In this document: piece after piece, positions 33,308 to 44,774 of the stretch | How the letters are laid out: each line of letters opens with the position of its first letter | Numbering within the stretch: position 1 is the first letter of the stretch | Source of the DNA: Sporosarcina sp. FSL K6-3457 | Lineage (GTDB): Bacteria; Bacillota; Bacilli; Bacillales_A; Planococcaceae | Length of the DNA: 64,000 nucleotides | Direction of reading: 5' to 3' | NCBI RefSeq assembly: GCF_038007285.1 | Contig: NZ_JBBOWX010000001.1 | Location: 1,071,501-1,135,500, forward strand | Notes under the pieces: generated by a model | Databases searched by the model: none | Told to the model about the DNA's origin: nothing | Seen by the model: the letters and a program-made list of their open reading frames with translations, nothing else | Position numbers and translations under genes: made by a program

Positions 33308-34087
33308 ATGGCTACTTTGGAAATTAAAGGCCTTCACGTTGAAATTGAAGGCAAGGAAATATTGAAAGGCGTCGACTTGACGATCAATACAAACGAGATC
33401 CACGCAATTATGGGTCCGAACGGTACAGGTAAATCTACACTCGCGCAAGCGATTATGGGGCATCCCAAATATGAAGTGACTGCAGGTACTGTGACGCTTG
33501 ACGGCGAAGACGTACTGGATATGGAAGTAGACGAGCGCGCTCGTGCTGGAATCTTCCTTGGTATGCAATATCCAAGCGAAATTACAGGCGTAACAAACGC
33601 TGACTTCCTTCGTTCAGGCATTAATGCTAAACGTGAAGAAGGCGACGAAATTTCTTTGATGAAATTTATCCGTGAGTTGGATAGTAAAATGGAATTCCTT
33701 GAAATGGACGAAGATATGGCAACACGTTACTTGAACGAAGGATTCTCAGGTGGAGAGAAGAAACGTAATGAGATTCTTCAATTACTAATGTTGAAGCCTA
33801 CATTTGCGATTCTTGATGAAATTGACTCAGGTCTTGATATAGATGCATTGAAAGTCGTATCAAAAGGTATTAACGATATGCGCGGCGAAGAATTCGGTTG
33901 CCTAATTATCACGCATTACCAACGTCTCCTTGACTACATTACACCAGACCATGTTCACGTTATGATGCAAGGTAAAGTTGTTAAATCTGGCGGCGCTGAA
34001 TTAGCACATAAACTTGAAGAACAAGGCTATGACTGGATTAAAGAAGAACTTGGCATCGAAGACGAGACAGTCGGGCAGGAAGCTTAA
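33308..34087 (+). CDS. sufC: Fe-S cluster assembly ATPase SufC
   Basis: 259-residue ABC-type ATPase of the SUF scaffold. Walker A 'GPNGTGKSTLAQAIMG', signature 'GFSGGEKKRNEILQLLM' and Walker B 'FAILDEIDSGLDIDAL' are complete. It is soluble and works with SufB and SufD in the SufBC2D complex, where ATP hydrolysis reshapes the scaffold for cluster building. It starts the sufCDSUB operon; this order equals B. subtilis. ATG 33308 follows TGGAGGT. Confidence 0.96.
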   Translation: MATLEIKGLHVEIEGKEILKGVDLTINTNEIHAIMGPNGTGKSTLAQAIMGHPKYEVTAGTVTLDGEDVLDMEVDERARAGIFLGMQYPSEITGVTNADFLRSGINAKREEGDEISLMKFIRELDSKMEFLEMDEDMATRYLNEGFSGGEKKRNEILQLLMLKPTFAILDEIDSGLDIDALKVVSKGINDMRGEEFGCLIITHYQRLLDYITPDHVHVMMQGKVVKSGGAELAHKLEEQGYDWIKEELGIEDETVGQEA

Positions 34088-34106
34088 GAGAGGAGGACGA
34101 TTCAAA

Positions 34107-37079
<2,973 letters not shown>

Positions 37080-37097
37080 AGGAATGGAGGAATAGTA

Positions 37098-38495
37098 ATG
37101 GCTAAAAAAATGCCGGATATCGGTGATTATAAATATGGATTTGCTGATAAAGACGTCTCTGTTTTCCGTTCGGAACGTGGTTTGACAAAAGAAATTGTTG
37201 AACAGATTTCAAACATGAAGGAAGAGCCACAGTGGATGTTGGATTATCGTCTAAAGTCATTGGAATTGTTCTACAAAATGCCAATGCCTCAATGGGGTGG
37301 GGACCTTGCGCCACTTAAATTTGACGAAATCACTTATTATGTTAAACCATCTGAGGGAACAGAACGTTCGTGGGATGAAGTACCGGAAGAAATCAAGCGC
37401 ACGTTTGACAAACTCGGTATTCCTGAAGCGGAACAAAAGTATCTTGCAGGGGTTTCTGCACAGTACGAATCAGAGGTTGTTTATCACAACATGAAAAAAG
37501 ACCTTGAAGATCTTGGAATTGTCTTCAAGGACACAGATTCAGCGCTACGAGAAAACGAAGAGTTGTTTAAAAAGCATTGGGGAACAATTATTCCCAACTC
37601 GGATAATAAGTTTGCTGCTTTGAACTCTGCTGTTTGGTCGGGTGGATCATTCATTTATGTGCCACCAGGTATTAAGGTAGAGACACCACTACAAGCCTAT
37701 TTCCGCATCAACTCGGAAAATATGGGACAGTTCGAGCGTACACTAATCATTGTTGATGAAGGGGCAAGCGTACACTACGTTGAAGGATGTACAGCACCTG
37801 TTTATACAACAAACTCATTGCATAGTGCGGTTGTTGAAATTATCATCAAAAAAGATGCGTATTGCCGTTATACAACCATCCAAAACTGGGCGAACAACGT
37901 TTACAACCTTGTAACGAAGCGTGCAGTATGTGATGCAAACGCAACAATGGAATGGATTGATGGCAACATCGGTTCAAAACTGACGATGAAATACCCAGCA
38001 GTCATCCTTAAAGGTGAAGGCGCGCGTGGTATGACATTATCAATTGCACTTGCAGGAAAAGGCCAGCACCAAGATGCAGGAGCGAAAATGCATCACCTTG
38101 CACCAAACACATCTTCAACAATCGTTTCCAAGTCGATTTCACAACACGGTGGTAAAGTAACGTATCGTGGAATCGTTCACTTCGGACGTAAAGCAGATGG
38201 CGCACGTGCGAATATCGAGTGTGATACATTGATCATGGATAATAAGTCTACATCAGATACGATTCCATACAACGAAATACTCAATGATAACGTGTCACTT
38301 GAACACGAAGCAAAAGTATCGAAAGTTTCAGAGGAGCAGCTCTTCTACTTAATGAGCCGCGGAATTCCAGAGCTAGAAGCAACTGAAATGATCGTTATGG
38401 GCTTCATCGAGCCATTTACAAAAGAATTGCCGATGGAATATGCAGTAGAGATGAACCGTCTCATTAAGTTCGAGATGGAAGGTTCAATCGGTTAA
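37098..38495 (+). CDS. sufB: Fe-S cluster assembly protein SufB
   Basis: 465 residues, the most conserved Suf scaffold subunit. Characteristic stretches are '[20 protein letters not shown]' at the start, '[19 protein letters not shown]' (~residue 175), '[20 protein letters not shown]', '[18 protein letters not shown]' and '[10 protein letters not shown]'-like '[14 protein letters not shown]' near 420. With SufC and SufD it assembles 2Fe-2S/4Fe-4S clusters. It ends the suf operon; a terminator follows within 14 bases. Confidence 0.96.
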   Translation: MAKKMPDIGDYKYGFADKDVSVFRSERGLTKEIVEQISNMKEEPQWMLDYRLKSLELFYKMPMPQWGGDLAPLKFDEITYYVKPSEGTERSWDEVPEEIKRTFDKLGIPEAEQKYLAGVSAQYESEVVYHNMKKDLEDLGIVFKDTDSALRENEELFKKHWGTIIPNSDNKFAALNSAVWSGGSFIYVPPGIKVETPLQAYFRINSENMGQFERTLIIVDEGASVHYVEGCTAPVYTTNSLHSAVVEIIIKKDAYCRYTTIQNWANNVYNLVTKRAVCDANATMEWIDGNIGSKLTMKYPAVILKGEGARGMTLSIALAGKGQHQDAGAKMHHLAPNTSSTIVSKSISQHGGKVTYRGIVHFGRKADGARANIECDTLIMDNKSTSDTIPYNEILNDNVSLEHEAKVSKVSEEQLFYLMSRGIPELEATEMIVMGFIEPFTKELPMEYAVEMNRLIKFEMEGSIG

Positions 38496-38508
38496 TAACT
38501 ATATTGGA

Positions 38509-38533
38509 AAACCGGTCCTTGTGACCGGTTTTT
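38509..38533 (+). terminator. Intrinsic terminator of the suf operon
   Basis: AAACCGGTC pairs with GACCGGTTT around CTTGT and ends in T5. Confidence 0.88.
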
Positions 38534-38551
38534 GTCGTTCTAATACAGTTT

Positions 38552-38590
38552 GGTAGTTCAGTTCTAGAAAAGGTATCCCAGTTCACGAAA
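38552..38590. repeat. Short array related to the 11.8-kb phased repeats
   Basis: GGTAGTTCAGTTCTAGAAAA and GGTATCCCAGTTCACGAAA are two units 20 bases apart (GGTA at 38552 and 38572; AGTT at 38560 and 38580). They match the GGTAGTCCAGTT / GGTATCCGGGTT units at 11958-11988 and again lie just after a terminator. Confidence 0.55.
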
Positions 38591-38689
38591 TTCATCGTAC
38601 AATCCTCCAAACCAGTAGTGCTTGCCATAACACTTTCACCCGCATATGTTAGAATAATAATAACGATATATTTGAAAGGGGCAGGTAAG

Positions 38690-39553
38690 ATGATTCAAAT
38701 TGGATTGACGGGCTGGGGCGACCATCCGACCATCTACGATCCATCCTCAACGGCAAAAGAAAAGTTGCTTGATTATAGTGCTCACTTTCCAATTGTAGAA
38801 CTGGACTCAACCTTTTACGCAATTCAGCCAGAACGTAATATTCGCAAATGGATTGCTGAAACGCCGGATAATTTTCGTTTTGTCGTAAAGGCTTATCAAG
38901 GAATGACTGGGCATAACCGTGAGCCATTGCCCTATACTTCGATTGACGAAATGTATCAGTTGTTCCGGTTATCGGTGACACCCCTACAGGAAGCGGGAAA
39001 GCTCGCAATGATTCTTGTGCAGTTTCCTCCGTGGTTTGATTGTACGAAAGAGAATGTTGATGAAATTCGGATGATCTGTGAAAGATTATACGGTTTCGAT
39101 ATTGCTATCGAGTTTAGACATCAATCCTGGTACTCATCAACATATTTAAATGGCACGCTGAAATTTTTACGCGATTTTAATTTAATCCACTCCGTTTGTG
39201 ATGAACCACAGGCAGGTGAAGGTAGTATACCGCTTGTAGCAAGCACATCACGACCAGATAAAGTGCTTGTTCGGTTGCATGGCCGTAACGTCCATGGATG
39301 GCGCAACGCGACAGGAGACGATCAGGCGTGGCGTAAAGTAAGATATTTGTACAATTACAATGAAGTTGAACTGCAAGAAATTCAGCAAGCAGTCGAAAAG
39401 CTAACAGCGGAAACGAAGGAAGTATTCGTCATTTTTAATAATAACTCCGGCGGACATGCAGCACGAAATGCGCAGCAATTTCAAAAAATGCTCAACATCA
39501 ACTATGAAAGTATGACGCCCAAACAGCTCAACTTTTTTGAGGGAGAATGGTAA
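38690..39553 (+). CDS. DUF72-domain protein (YunF-like)
   Basis: 287 residues from ATG 38690 behind AAAGGGGCAGG. DUF72 TIM-barrel pattern: 'IQIGLTGWGDHPTIY' at the start, 'FPIVELDSTFYAIQPERNIR' (~residue 35), 'FRFVVKAYQGMTGH', 'LVQFPPWFDCTKENV' (~105), 'IEFRHQSWY' and 'LVRLHGRNVHGW', then 'VFVIFNNNSGGHAARNA'. The family is widespread but its reaction is unknown. The stop TAA overlaps the ATG of the next gene, so they are coupled. It matches yunF-yunE-yunD in B. subtilis, in the opposite gene order. Confidence 0.85.
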   Translation: MIQIGLTGWGDHPTIYDPSSTAKEKLLDYSAHFPIVELDSTFYAIQPERNIRKWIAETPDNFRFVVKAYQGMTGHNREPLPYTSIDEMYQLFRLSVTPLQEAGKLAMILVQFPPWFDCTKENVDEIRMICERLYGFDIAIEFRHQSWYSSTYLNGTLKFLRDFNLIHSVCDEPQAGEGSIPLVASTSRPDKVLVRLHGRNVHGWRNATGDDQAWRKVRYLYNYNEVELQEIQQAVEKLTAETKEVFVIFNNNSGGHAARNAQQFQKMLNINYESMTPKQLNFFEGEW

Positions 39554-40377
39554 TGGAATATGTTATATTGGTCGTTATTGGTTTAGCATCGGGAATTGTT
39601 GGGGCACTTGTCGGCCTAGGGGGCGGTATTATCCTCGTGCCAGCAACACTTTTCGTTGGTATCAATCTTGGGTTGATTGATGGTATTACACCCCAAACAG
39701 TCGTCGGCCTATCAGTTGTTATGATGATTTTCACGGGACTTGCGTCGACGTTATCCTACATGAAGACTAAAACAATTGATTATAGAAGCGGACTAATCTT
39801 TTTCGCCGGAAGTGTTCCGGGGACCCTTGTTGGTGCGTTTGTGAATAAAGGGCTCGACCTGCCCTCATTTAATCTTTACTTCGGAATCTTACTAATTATT
39901 TTATCGACACTGCTACTTGTACGCAAATATTTAAAGCCTGTTAGTTGGTTTGTCAACCACGGTAAAAAAAGAACTTTTGTGGATAATACGGGTGAGACGT
40001 TTGTCTTCGGCTATCCGGTATGGTTTGCTTTACTGCTGACATTTGGCGTTGGATTTACATCGGGTCTATTTGGTATCGGTGGAGGCTCCATTCTCGTGCC
40101 AGCAATGATTCTACTTTTCCTGTTTCCGCCACATGTCGCGGTCGGTACATCGATGTTCATGGTACTTTTATCAGCCATTGTCAATTCAATTACACATATA
40201 TCACTAGGAAATGTGCCGTGGTTATATACGATTCCTGTTATTCCGGCTGCTTATATAGGAGCGAAGATAGGTGCAATGCTGAACCAGAAGATGAAATCGG
40301 ATACACTTGTTTTTGCATTGCGTATCATTCTTTTAATACTAGGGATTCGATCAATTATCGAAGGAATAATGGGGTGA
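39553..40377 (+). CDS. TauE/SafE (TSUP) family membrane transporter (YunE-like)
   Basis: 274 residues with about eight membrane segments. Both halves carry the family repeat: 'GIVGALVGLGGGIILVPATLF' by position (residues ~14-34) and 'GFTSGLFGIGGGSILVPAMI' (~170-190). TSUP proteins move sulfite, sulfonates or other organosulfur anions; the substrate is unknown here. ATG 39553 is favoured by GAGGGA eight bases upstream and overlaps the previous stop. The stop TGA (40375-40377) is in the same frame as the following nucleotidase gene, with no stop in between (see that gene). Confidence 0.85.
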   Translation: MEYVILVVIGLASGIVGALVGLGGGIILVPATLFVGINLGLIDGITPQTVVGLSVVMMIFTGLASTLSYMKTKTIDYRSGLIFFAGSVPGTLVGAFVNKGLDLPSFNLYFGILLIILSTLLLVRKYLKPVSWFVNHGKKRTFVDNTGETFVFGYPVWFALLLTFGVGFTSGLFGIGGGSILVPAMILLFLFPPHVAVGTSMFMVLLSAIVNSITHISLGNVPWLYTIPVIPAAYIGAKIGAMLNQKMKSDTLVFALRIILLILGIRSIIEGIMG

Positions 40378-40383
40378 GTTACG

Positions 40384-41766
40384 ATAAGCACACTGGAAAC
40401 GATTCACTTTTATCATACAAATGACATCCATAGCCACTTTGAAAGTTGGCCACAAATTAGTCGGCTTTTATGTGATAAAAAGCGCGAGCACTTGGCCAAG
40501 GGAGAGGCTTGTTATCTATTCGATATCGGAGATCATGTCGATCGTTCACATCCTTTTACGGAAGGAACAAAAGGTCAAGGCAATGTCCGTTTGTTGAATG
40601 AGGCTGGGTTTGATGCGGTCACGATAGGTAACAACGAAGGCATTACAATGGCGCATGAAGCACTATCTACCTTATATAAAGATGCAAAATTCGATGTGAT
40701 TCTTTGTAATTTATTCGAAAAGGGTGGGCGTCCTACATGGGCGTTACCTTACAAAATCTATGTTACGGAGCATGGGTCACGAATTGGTGTTATTGGCGCG
40801 ACAGCAGAGTACACGTTGTTTTACAAAAAGCTAGGGTGGGAAGTGACATCGCCACGTGAAGAGTTGAAGCGGGTTGTCAAGGAGATTGCGGAGCGAACAG
40901 ATGTAATTGTTTGCCTATCACATCTAGGGATTACGGAAGACGAAAAATTAGTAGTAGAATGTCCTGAAATCGATGTTGTTTTTGGTGCACACACGCACCA
41001 TCTTTTTCATGAGGGCAAGTTAATAGGAAATACAATGTTAGCCGCGACGGGGAAATATGGTGAATATGTAGGTCATGTGACGCTGCAAGTTGATAGTCAT
41101 GCGAAAAAAATGACTGCCAAGCTGTATAGGTCAGATCAGCTGACAACTACTGAACAAGATATCCAGCAAGTGAATCAGCTAATTGAATCGGGTAAGCGAG
41201 CAATGGAGGAAAAAGTTTTCTATAATGCCACGCCATTACCTCAAAATTTATTCAATCCGAGTCCGTTAGCCTCCTTATTCGGTCGAGCACTTATCGCCTA
41301 TACACAGGCGGATTGTGCATTGTTTAATGCAGGCATCTTCCTTGGGAGCTTGGACAAGGGCTGGGTGACGAAGGAAAGCTTGCACACGCTACTGCCACAC
41401 CCGATAAACCCGTGTATCATTACACTAGACGGTGCAGAGTTAAAAGAAATATATGAGCTATCTTTAAATGAAGAATGGCCACAAATTGAAATTAAAGGAC
41501 TAGGTTTCCGTGGGACGCTTATGGGAGCAATGATTCATGAAAGACTATATAAAAATCGTCATGGTAAGCTCTATGCGGGTAATCGGGAAGTTGTCGCTGG
41601 ACAGACGTATACACTTGCCACATTGGATATGTTTACATTTGGTTTTTTCTTCCCCTCATTGAAAGAGGCAGAGAAAGAGTACTGTATGCCTGAATTAATC
41701 AGAGATGTGTTGGGCTGGTATGGAACTGAACTGAATGAAGTCAATGCCTCTAACAGAGTTGAATAA
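40384..41766 (+). CDS. yunD: Metallophosphoesterase / 5'-nucleotidase (YunD-like), start codon unusual
   Basis: About 460 residues if counted from 40384. The first metal-binding motif, 'IHFYHTNDIHSHFESW', is encoded at 40402-40449, upstream of the first in-frame ATG (40492). Between the preceding TGA and that motif the frame has only GTT, ACG, ATA (40384), CTG and ATT as possible starts. ATA 40384 stands seven bases after GGGGTG, where ATG would be expected. Other motifs are intact: 'DIGDHVDRSHPF', 'VTIGNNEGI' (GNxE/H), 'VVFGAHTHHLFHEG' and the C-terminal 'LFNAGIFLG'. The family hydrolyses nucleotides or sugar-nucleotides. No signal peptide is visible, so it is probably cytosolic. Confidence 0.78.
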   Translation: MSTLETIHFYHTNDIHSHFESWPQISRLLCDKKREHLAKGEACYLFDIGDHVDRSHPFTEGTKGQGNVRLLNEAGFDAVTIGNNEGITMAHEALSTLYKDAKFDVILCNLFEKGGRPTWALPYKIYVTEHGSRIGVIGATAEYTLFYKKLGWEVTSPREELKRVVKEIAERTDVIVCLSHLGITEDEKLVVECPEIDVVFGAHTHHLFHEGKLIGNTMLAATGKYGEYVGHVTLQVDSHAKKMTAKLYRSDQLTTTEQDIQQVNQLIESGKRAMEEKVFYNATPLPQNLFNPSPLASLFGRALIAYTQADCALFNAGIFLGSLDKGWVTKESLHTLLPHPINPCIITLDGAELKEIYELSLNEEWPQIEIKGLGFRGTLMGAMIHERLYKNRHGKLYAGNREVVAGQTYTLATLDMFTFGFFFPSLKEAEKEYCMPELIRDVLGWYGTELNEVNASNRVE

Positions 41767-41808
41767 ACCACTCCTTTCCTGCATATCGTAACAGCAGGAG
41801 GAGTCGTT

Positions 41809-42573
41809 TTGAGATTTCATGGGCAAGTAACTCGAAAATCAAGGAAAAAGAAACGAAAATGGTTACCGCTTCTTATTCCAGCGTTTCTAATCGCAATTGC
41901 TTTATGCTTATATATTGTTAATATGAGACTGGCGCCAATCTATGTTCAATACGCAGAAGTGCAAACGCGAATCATCGCCGCTCATGTCATTAATAAAGCA
42001 CTCACTTCAAAGGAGTTAAAATTACCTAGCGTGGAAGAGATGTTTCCGACGGGCTCCAATGATTCAGCAGGGGTCATAACAATCAATGCAGAAGCTGCCA
42101 GTCGAGTAGTTGGTGATATGCATGCGCTAGTTGCTACTCATCTTAAGCAGGCTGAAGCGGGAAATTTTGAAATGCTACCCATGCAAAACAATATCGAATA
42201 TGATCCGCAAGCAATGGAAAGTCAGGGAGGCATTGTATTTTATGTACCAATTGGGCAGGCTTTAAATATTCCCTTACTTGGAAATATGGGGCCGAAAATT
42301 CCAATCCGCTTTCATGTCATTGGTGAAGTACACACGGATATTGAGCCAACCATCAAGGAATTTGGTATAAACAGTGCATCTGTCGAGGTAAATGTTGTTG
42401 TGACAGTGAACGTTCAGATTATCGTGCCGCTTGCAACGCAAGAAAGCGTAGTGGAGCAGAGGATCCTGATTGCTATGGGAATTATTCCAGGAACTGTCCC
42501 TCCGGTTTACAGCGGTGGTGGGGGTGCAGCTCCTAATGTCGAAATTCCAGTCCAACTTCCAAAGCAGGAGTGA
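41809..42573 (+). CDS. yunB: Sporulation protein YunB
   Basis: 254 residues from TTG 41809 behind GGAGGAG. A basic N-terminus (about residues 1-20) is followed by one membrane helix ('WLPLLIPAFLIAIALCLYIV') and an extracytoplasmic domain with 'MRLAPIYVQYAEVQTRIIA', 'DPQAMESQGGIVFYVPIGQA' by position and a Gly/Pro-rich tail. In B. subtilis yunB is a sigma-E gene whose loss impairs sporulation; the molecular role is unknown. It supports an endospore-forming host. The ribosome site can pair with CTCCTTTCCTGC 20 bases upstream, which may limit translation. Confidence 0.9.
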   Translation: MRFHGQVTRKSRKKKRKWLPLLIPAFLIAIALCLYIVNMRLAPIYVQYAEVQTRIIAAHVINKALTSKELKLPSVEEMFPTGSNDSAGVITINAEAASRVVGDMHALVATHLKQAEAGNFEMLPMQNNIEYDPQAMESQGGIVFYVPIGQALNIPLLGNMGPKIPIRFHVIGEVHTDIEPTIKEFGINSASVEVNVVVTVNVQIIVPLATQESVVEQRILIAMGIIPGTVPPVYSGGGGAAPNVEIPVQLPKQE

Positions 42574-42628
42574 AAAAGACTTGAAAGTTATGTGTTTTAT
42601 TGTTAGGCTAGTATAGTGAAAAAATACC

Positions 42629-42780
42629 GATTGGGTAGAGGCTGCATTGCTTATTAGTCACATACGAGAGATTGACATCTATGACCGTATGTAAAAGGAA
42701 GCTTTGCCGAAGTTTGATGGGGGTGTCAAGTCCATCAGGCTGGGGTTATTCCGAATAGGGATAGCACTGTCATACATCTT
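42629..42780 (+). ncRNA. Lysine riboswitch (L-box)
   Basis: The lysine-aptamer landmarks are in order: GGGTAGAGGCTGC, then ATTAGT, AGGAAGCTTTGCCGAAG, GTCAAGTCCATCAGGCTGGG and GGGATAGCACTGTCAT. Flanks are approximate. Together with the terminator at 42855 it should switch off the downstream NhaC-family gene when lysine is high. Confidence 0.85.
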
Positions 42781-42854
42781 TGTGATGTATGATGAGCTAC
42801 AAGTCGTACGTTAGATAAGCCAAATTATTTATCCAACAAACGCAGCGTAGATAA

Positions 42855-42902
42855 GGCCGACTCCCGATACACTTGCCAAAGTGTTAGTAGGAGTCGGTTT
42901 TT
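42855..42902 (+). terminator. Lysine-controlled terminator
   Basis: CCGACTCC (42857-42864) pairs with GGAGTCGG (42890-42897), with an inner ACACTT/AAGTGT pair, followed by T5. It lies 50 bases before the transporter start codon. Confidence 0.85.
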
Positions 42903-42951
42903 AAATCCCCCCATGACGGGCCTCGACCCAACAATATGGAGGATTTTTAGA

Positions 42952-44526
42952 ATGATTGGAACATGGGTATCGATTTTGCCACCACTACTTGCTATTGTCA
43001 TGGTGTTGGTGACGAAACGTGTATTGCTATCACTTGGATCGGGCGTTGTTGCTGCAGCTTTATTGGCAGCATCATTTTCACCAAGTGAATCTGTCAAAAA
43101 TTTATGGAGTGGAATGATTGTCTCCTTCTGGGATGGAGGGGAGTTGAATACGTATAATATTTATATCATGCTATTCATTCTTTTACTTGGAGTTATTACG
43201 GCATTTGTTAGCTTGTCTGGTGGTAGTCGTGCATTTGCAGCGTGGGCTGTACATCGCATCAAAACAGAGCGCGGAGCAAAATTACTGACGGTGTCATTAG
43301 GAATTGCCATTTTCGTGGATGACTATTTTAATGCATTGGCGGTTGGTCAAATTGCTCGTCCAATTACAGATCAGCACAAGGTTTCACGAGCAAAATTAGC
43401 TTATTTCATCGATTCAACTTCAGCACCGATTTGTTCCATTTCCCCGATTTCAAGCTGGGGGGCTTTCTTAATTGGACAAATGGCACTTATTTTTGGAGGG
43501 GCTGCGGCAATAAGTTATTCCCCATTGTCCGCATTTATTATGATGGCCCCTATGAATTTTTACGTTGTTGCAACGCTTGCAATGGTCTTCTTCTTTGCAT
43601 GGACGAATATCGACCTTTTCGAAATGAAGAAGCATGAGCGACTTGCTAAGGAAAAGGGACAGTTATTTGACCCTGATAAGGAAATACCAGGGCAATTGAA
43701 AGAGGATTTCCCAACACACACACATGGTCGTGTCCGCGATCTTGTGGCACCCATCGTGGCGCTGGTAGCTGTGACGTTTGTTGCCATGTTTTGGACAGGG
43801 TATGCAATAGGAGGATCGACGAGCATCTGGTCGATATTTGAAAATACAGATGTACCTTTGTCATTGCTAATGGGGGGACTAGCTGGGACAGCAGTTGCCG
43901 CGATATTATATATGGTGCAGATGAAACGTAATGAAACAGCGAGCATTCAGCTAATGGTACGCGCATTTACAAGCGGTGTACAATCGATGATGCAGGCCGT
44001 TCTCATCCTGATCTTTGCCTGGGCATTAACAGATTTAATTGCTGTATTGGATACAGGTGCTTATTTATCGGAAGTTGTGACCAATGCTAATTTACCAGTT
44101 GGATTTTTACCAGTCATTATCTTTATCCTGGCAGGTCTGATGGCATTTGCAACGGGGACATCATGGGGCTCTTTCGGAATCCTAATGCCGATTGCAGGAA
44201 CGATTATGATTGACGCTGCACCGGATATGTTATTGCCAGCGCTTGCAGCTGTCCTAGCTGGAGCGGTATTCGGAGATCACTGTTCACCGATATCGGATAC
44301 GACAATTTTGTCTTCTACAGGTGCGGGAAGCAACTTAATGGATCACATAACAACACAATTGCCTTACGCACTCATCAGTGCAGCAATTGCGGCTGTAGGT
44401 TATCTAGTGCTAGGCATTACAGGCTCTGTATGGATGGGTCTCATTGCTGTAATTATCATTCTTATTGTTTTATTTTCTGTTTGGTCGATGAAAGCAAAAA
44501 AAGAAGCTGTTCAATTGACGGTATAG
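42952..44526 (+). CDS. NhaC-family transporter, likely lysine importer (LysW type)
   Basis: 524 residues and about eleven membrane segments. NhaC-type motifs include 'AIFVDDYFNALAVGQIARPI' (~residue 125), 'STSAPICSISPISSWGAFL', 'ATGTSWGSFGILMPIAGTI' and 'AGAVFGDHCSPISDTTILSS'. The family is named for Na+/H+ antiport, but members behind lysine riboswitches (named LysW in comparative genomics) are inferred lysine transporters. The riboswitch upstream makes lysine uptake the best reading here. ATG 42952 follows TGGAGGA. It is a single gene with a perfect hairpin terminator. Confidence 0.85.
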   Translation: MIGTWVSILPPLLAIVMVLVTKRVLLSLGSGVVAAALLAASFSPSESVKNLWSGMIVSFWDGGELNTYNIYIMLFILLLGVITAFVSLSGGSRAFAAWAVHRIKTERGAKLLTVSLGIAIFVDDYFNALAVGQIARPITDQHKVSRAKLAYFIDSTSAPICSISPISSWGAFLIGQMALIFGGAAAISYSPLSAFIMMAPMNFYVVATLAMVFFFAWTNIDLFEMKKHERLAKEKGQLFDPDKEIPGQLKEDFPTHTHGRVRDLVAPIVALVAVTFVAMFWTGYAIGGSTSIWSIFENTDVPLSLLMGGLAGTAVAAILYMVQMKRNETASIQLMVRAFTSGVQSMMQAVLILIFAWALTDLIAVLDTGAYLSEVVTNANLPVGFLPVIIFILAGLMAFATGTSWGSFGILMPIAGTIMIDAAPDMLLPALAAVLAGAVFGDHCSPISDTTILSSTGAGSNLMDHITTQLPYALISAAIAAVGYLVLGITGSVWMGLIAVIIILIVLFSVWSMKAKKEAVQLTV

Positions 44527-44533
44527 TTGTCAT

Positions 44534-44572
44534 AACAAATGAGGCGATGAAATTTCATCGCCTCATTTGTTT
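44534..44572 (+). terminator. Intrinsic terminator of the NhaC-family gene
   Basis: AACAAATGAGGCGATGAA and its mirror TTTCATCGCCTCATTTGTT form a perfect palindrome of about 36 bases, ending in T's. Confidence 0.88.
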
Positions 44573-44605
44573 ATATAAAAAGCAATTTTTGGATAAAAAA
44601 AAGTT

Positions 44606-44634
44606 TTGACAATAGTCTATTAGATATATATACT
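44606..44634 (+). promoter_or_regulatory. SigA promoter of the liv operon
   Basis: TTGACA (44606-44611) and TATACT (44629-44634), 17 bases apart, are near consensus. The leader to livJ is about 135 bases. It contains AGTTTTTGAAAATAA, weakly like a CodY site, and an isolated AAAGGAGG (44701-44708). Confidence 0.82.
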
Positions 44635-44774
44635 AGGCATTAAGATTATAAAACAATCTGAAAGTAGTAAACATTCAATTCTTAGTTTTTGAAAATAATA
44701 AAAGGAGGAAAACTGAGGATTTAAGTCACTGTGTTTATAATTGTCGGAATTGTAAAACAAAAGGGGGATTTCAA

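Noticed and set aside
42857..42912. Start of the NhaC-family gene at 42913
   Set aside because: That codon lies just after the terminator and lacks a ribosome site; ATG 42952 has TGGAGGA.
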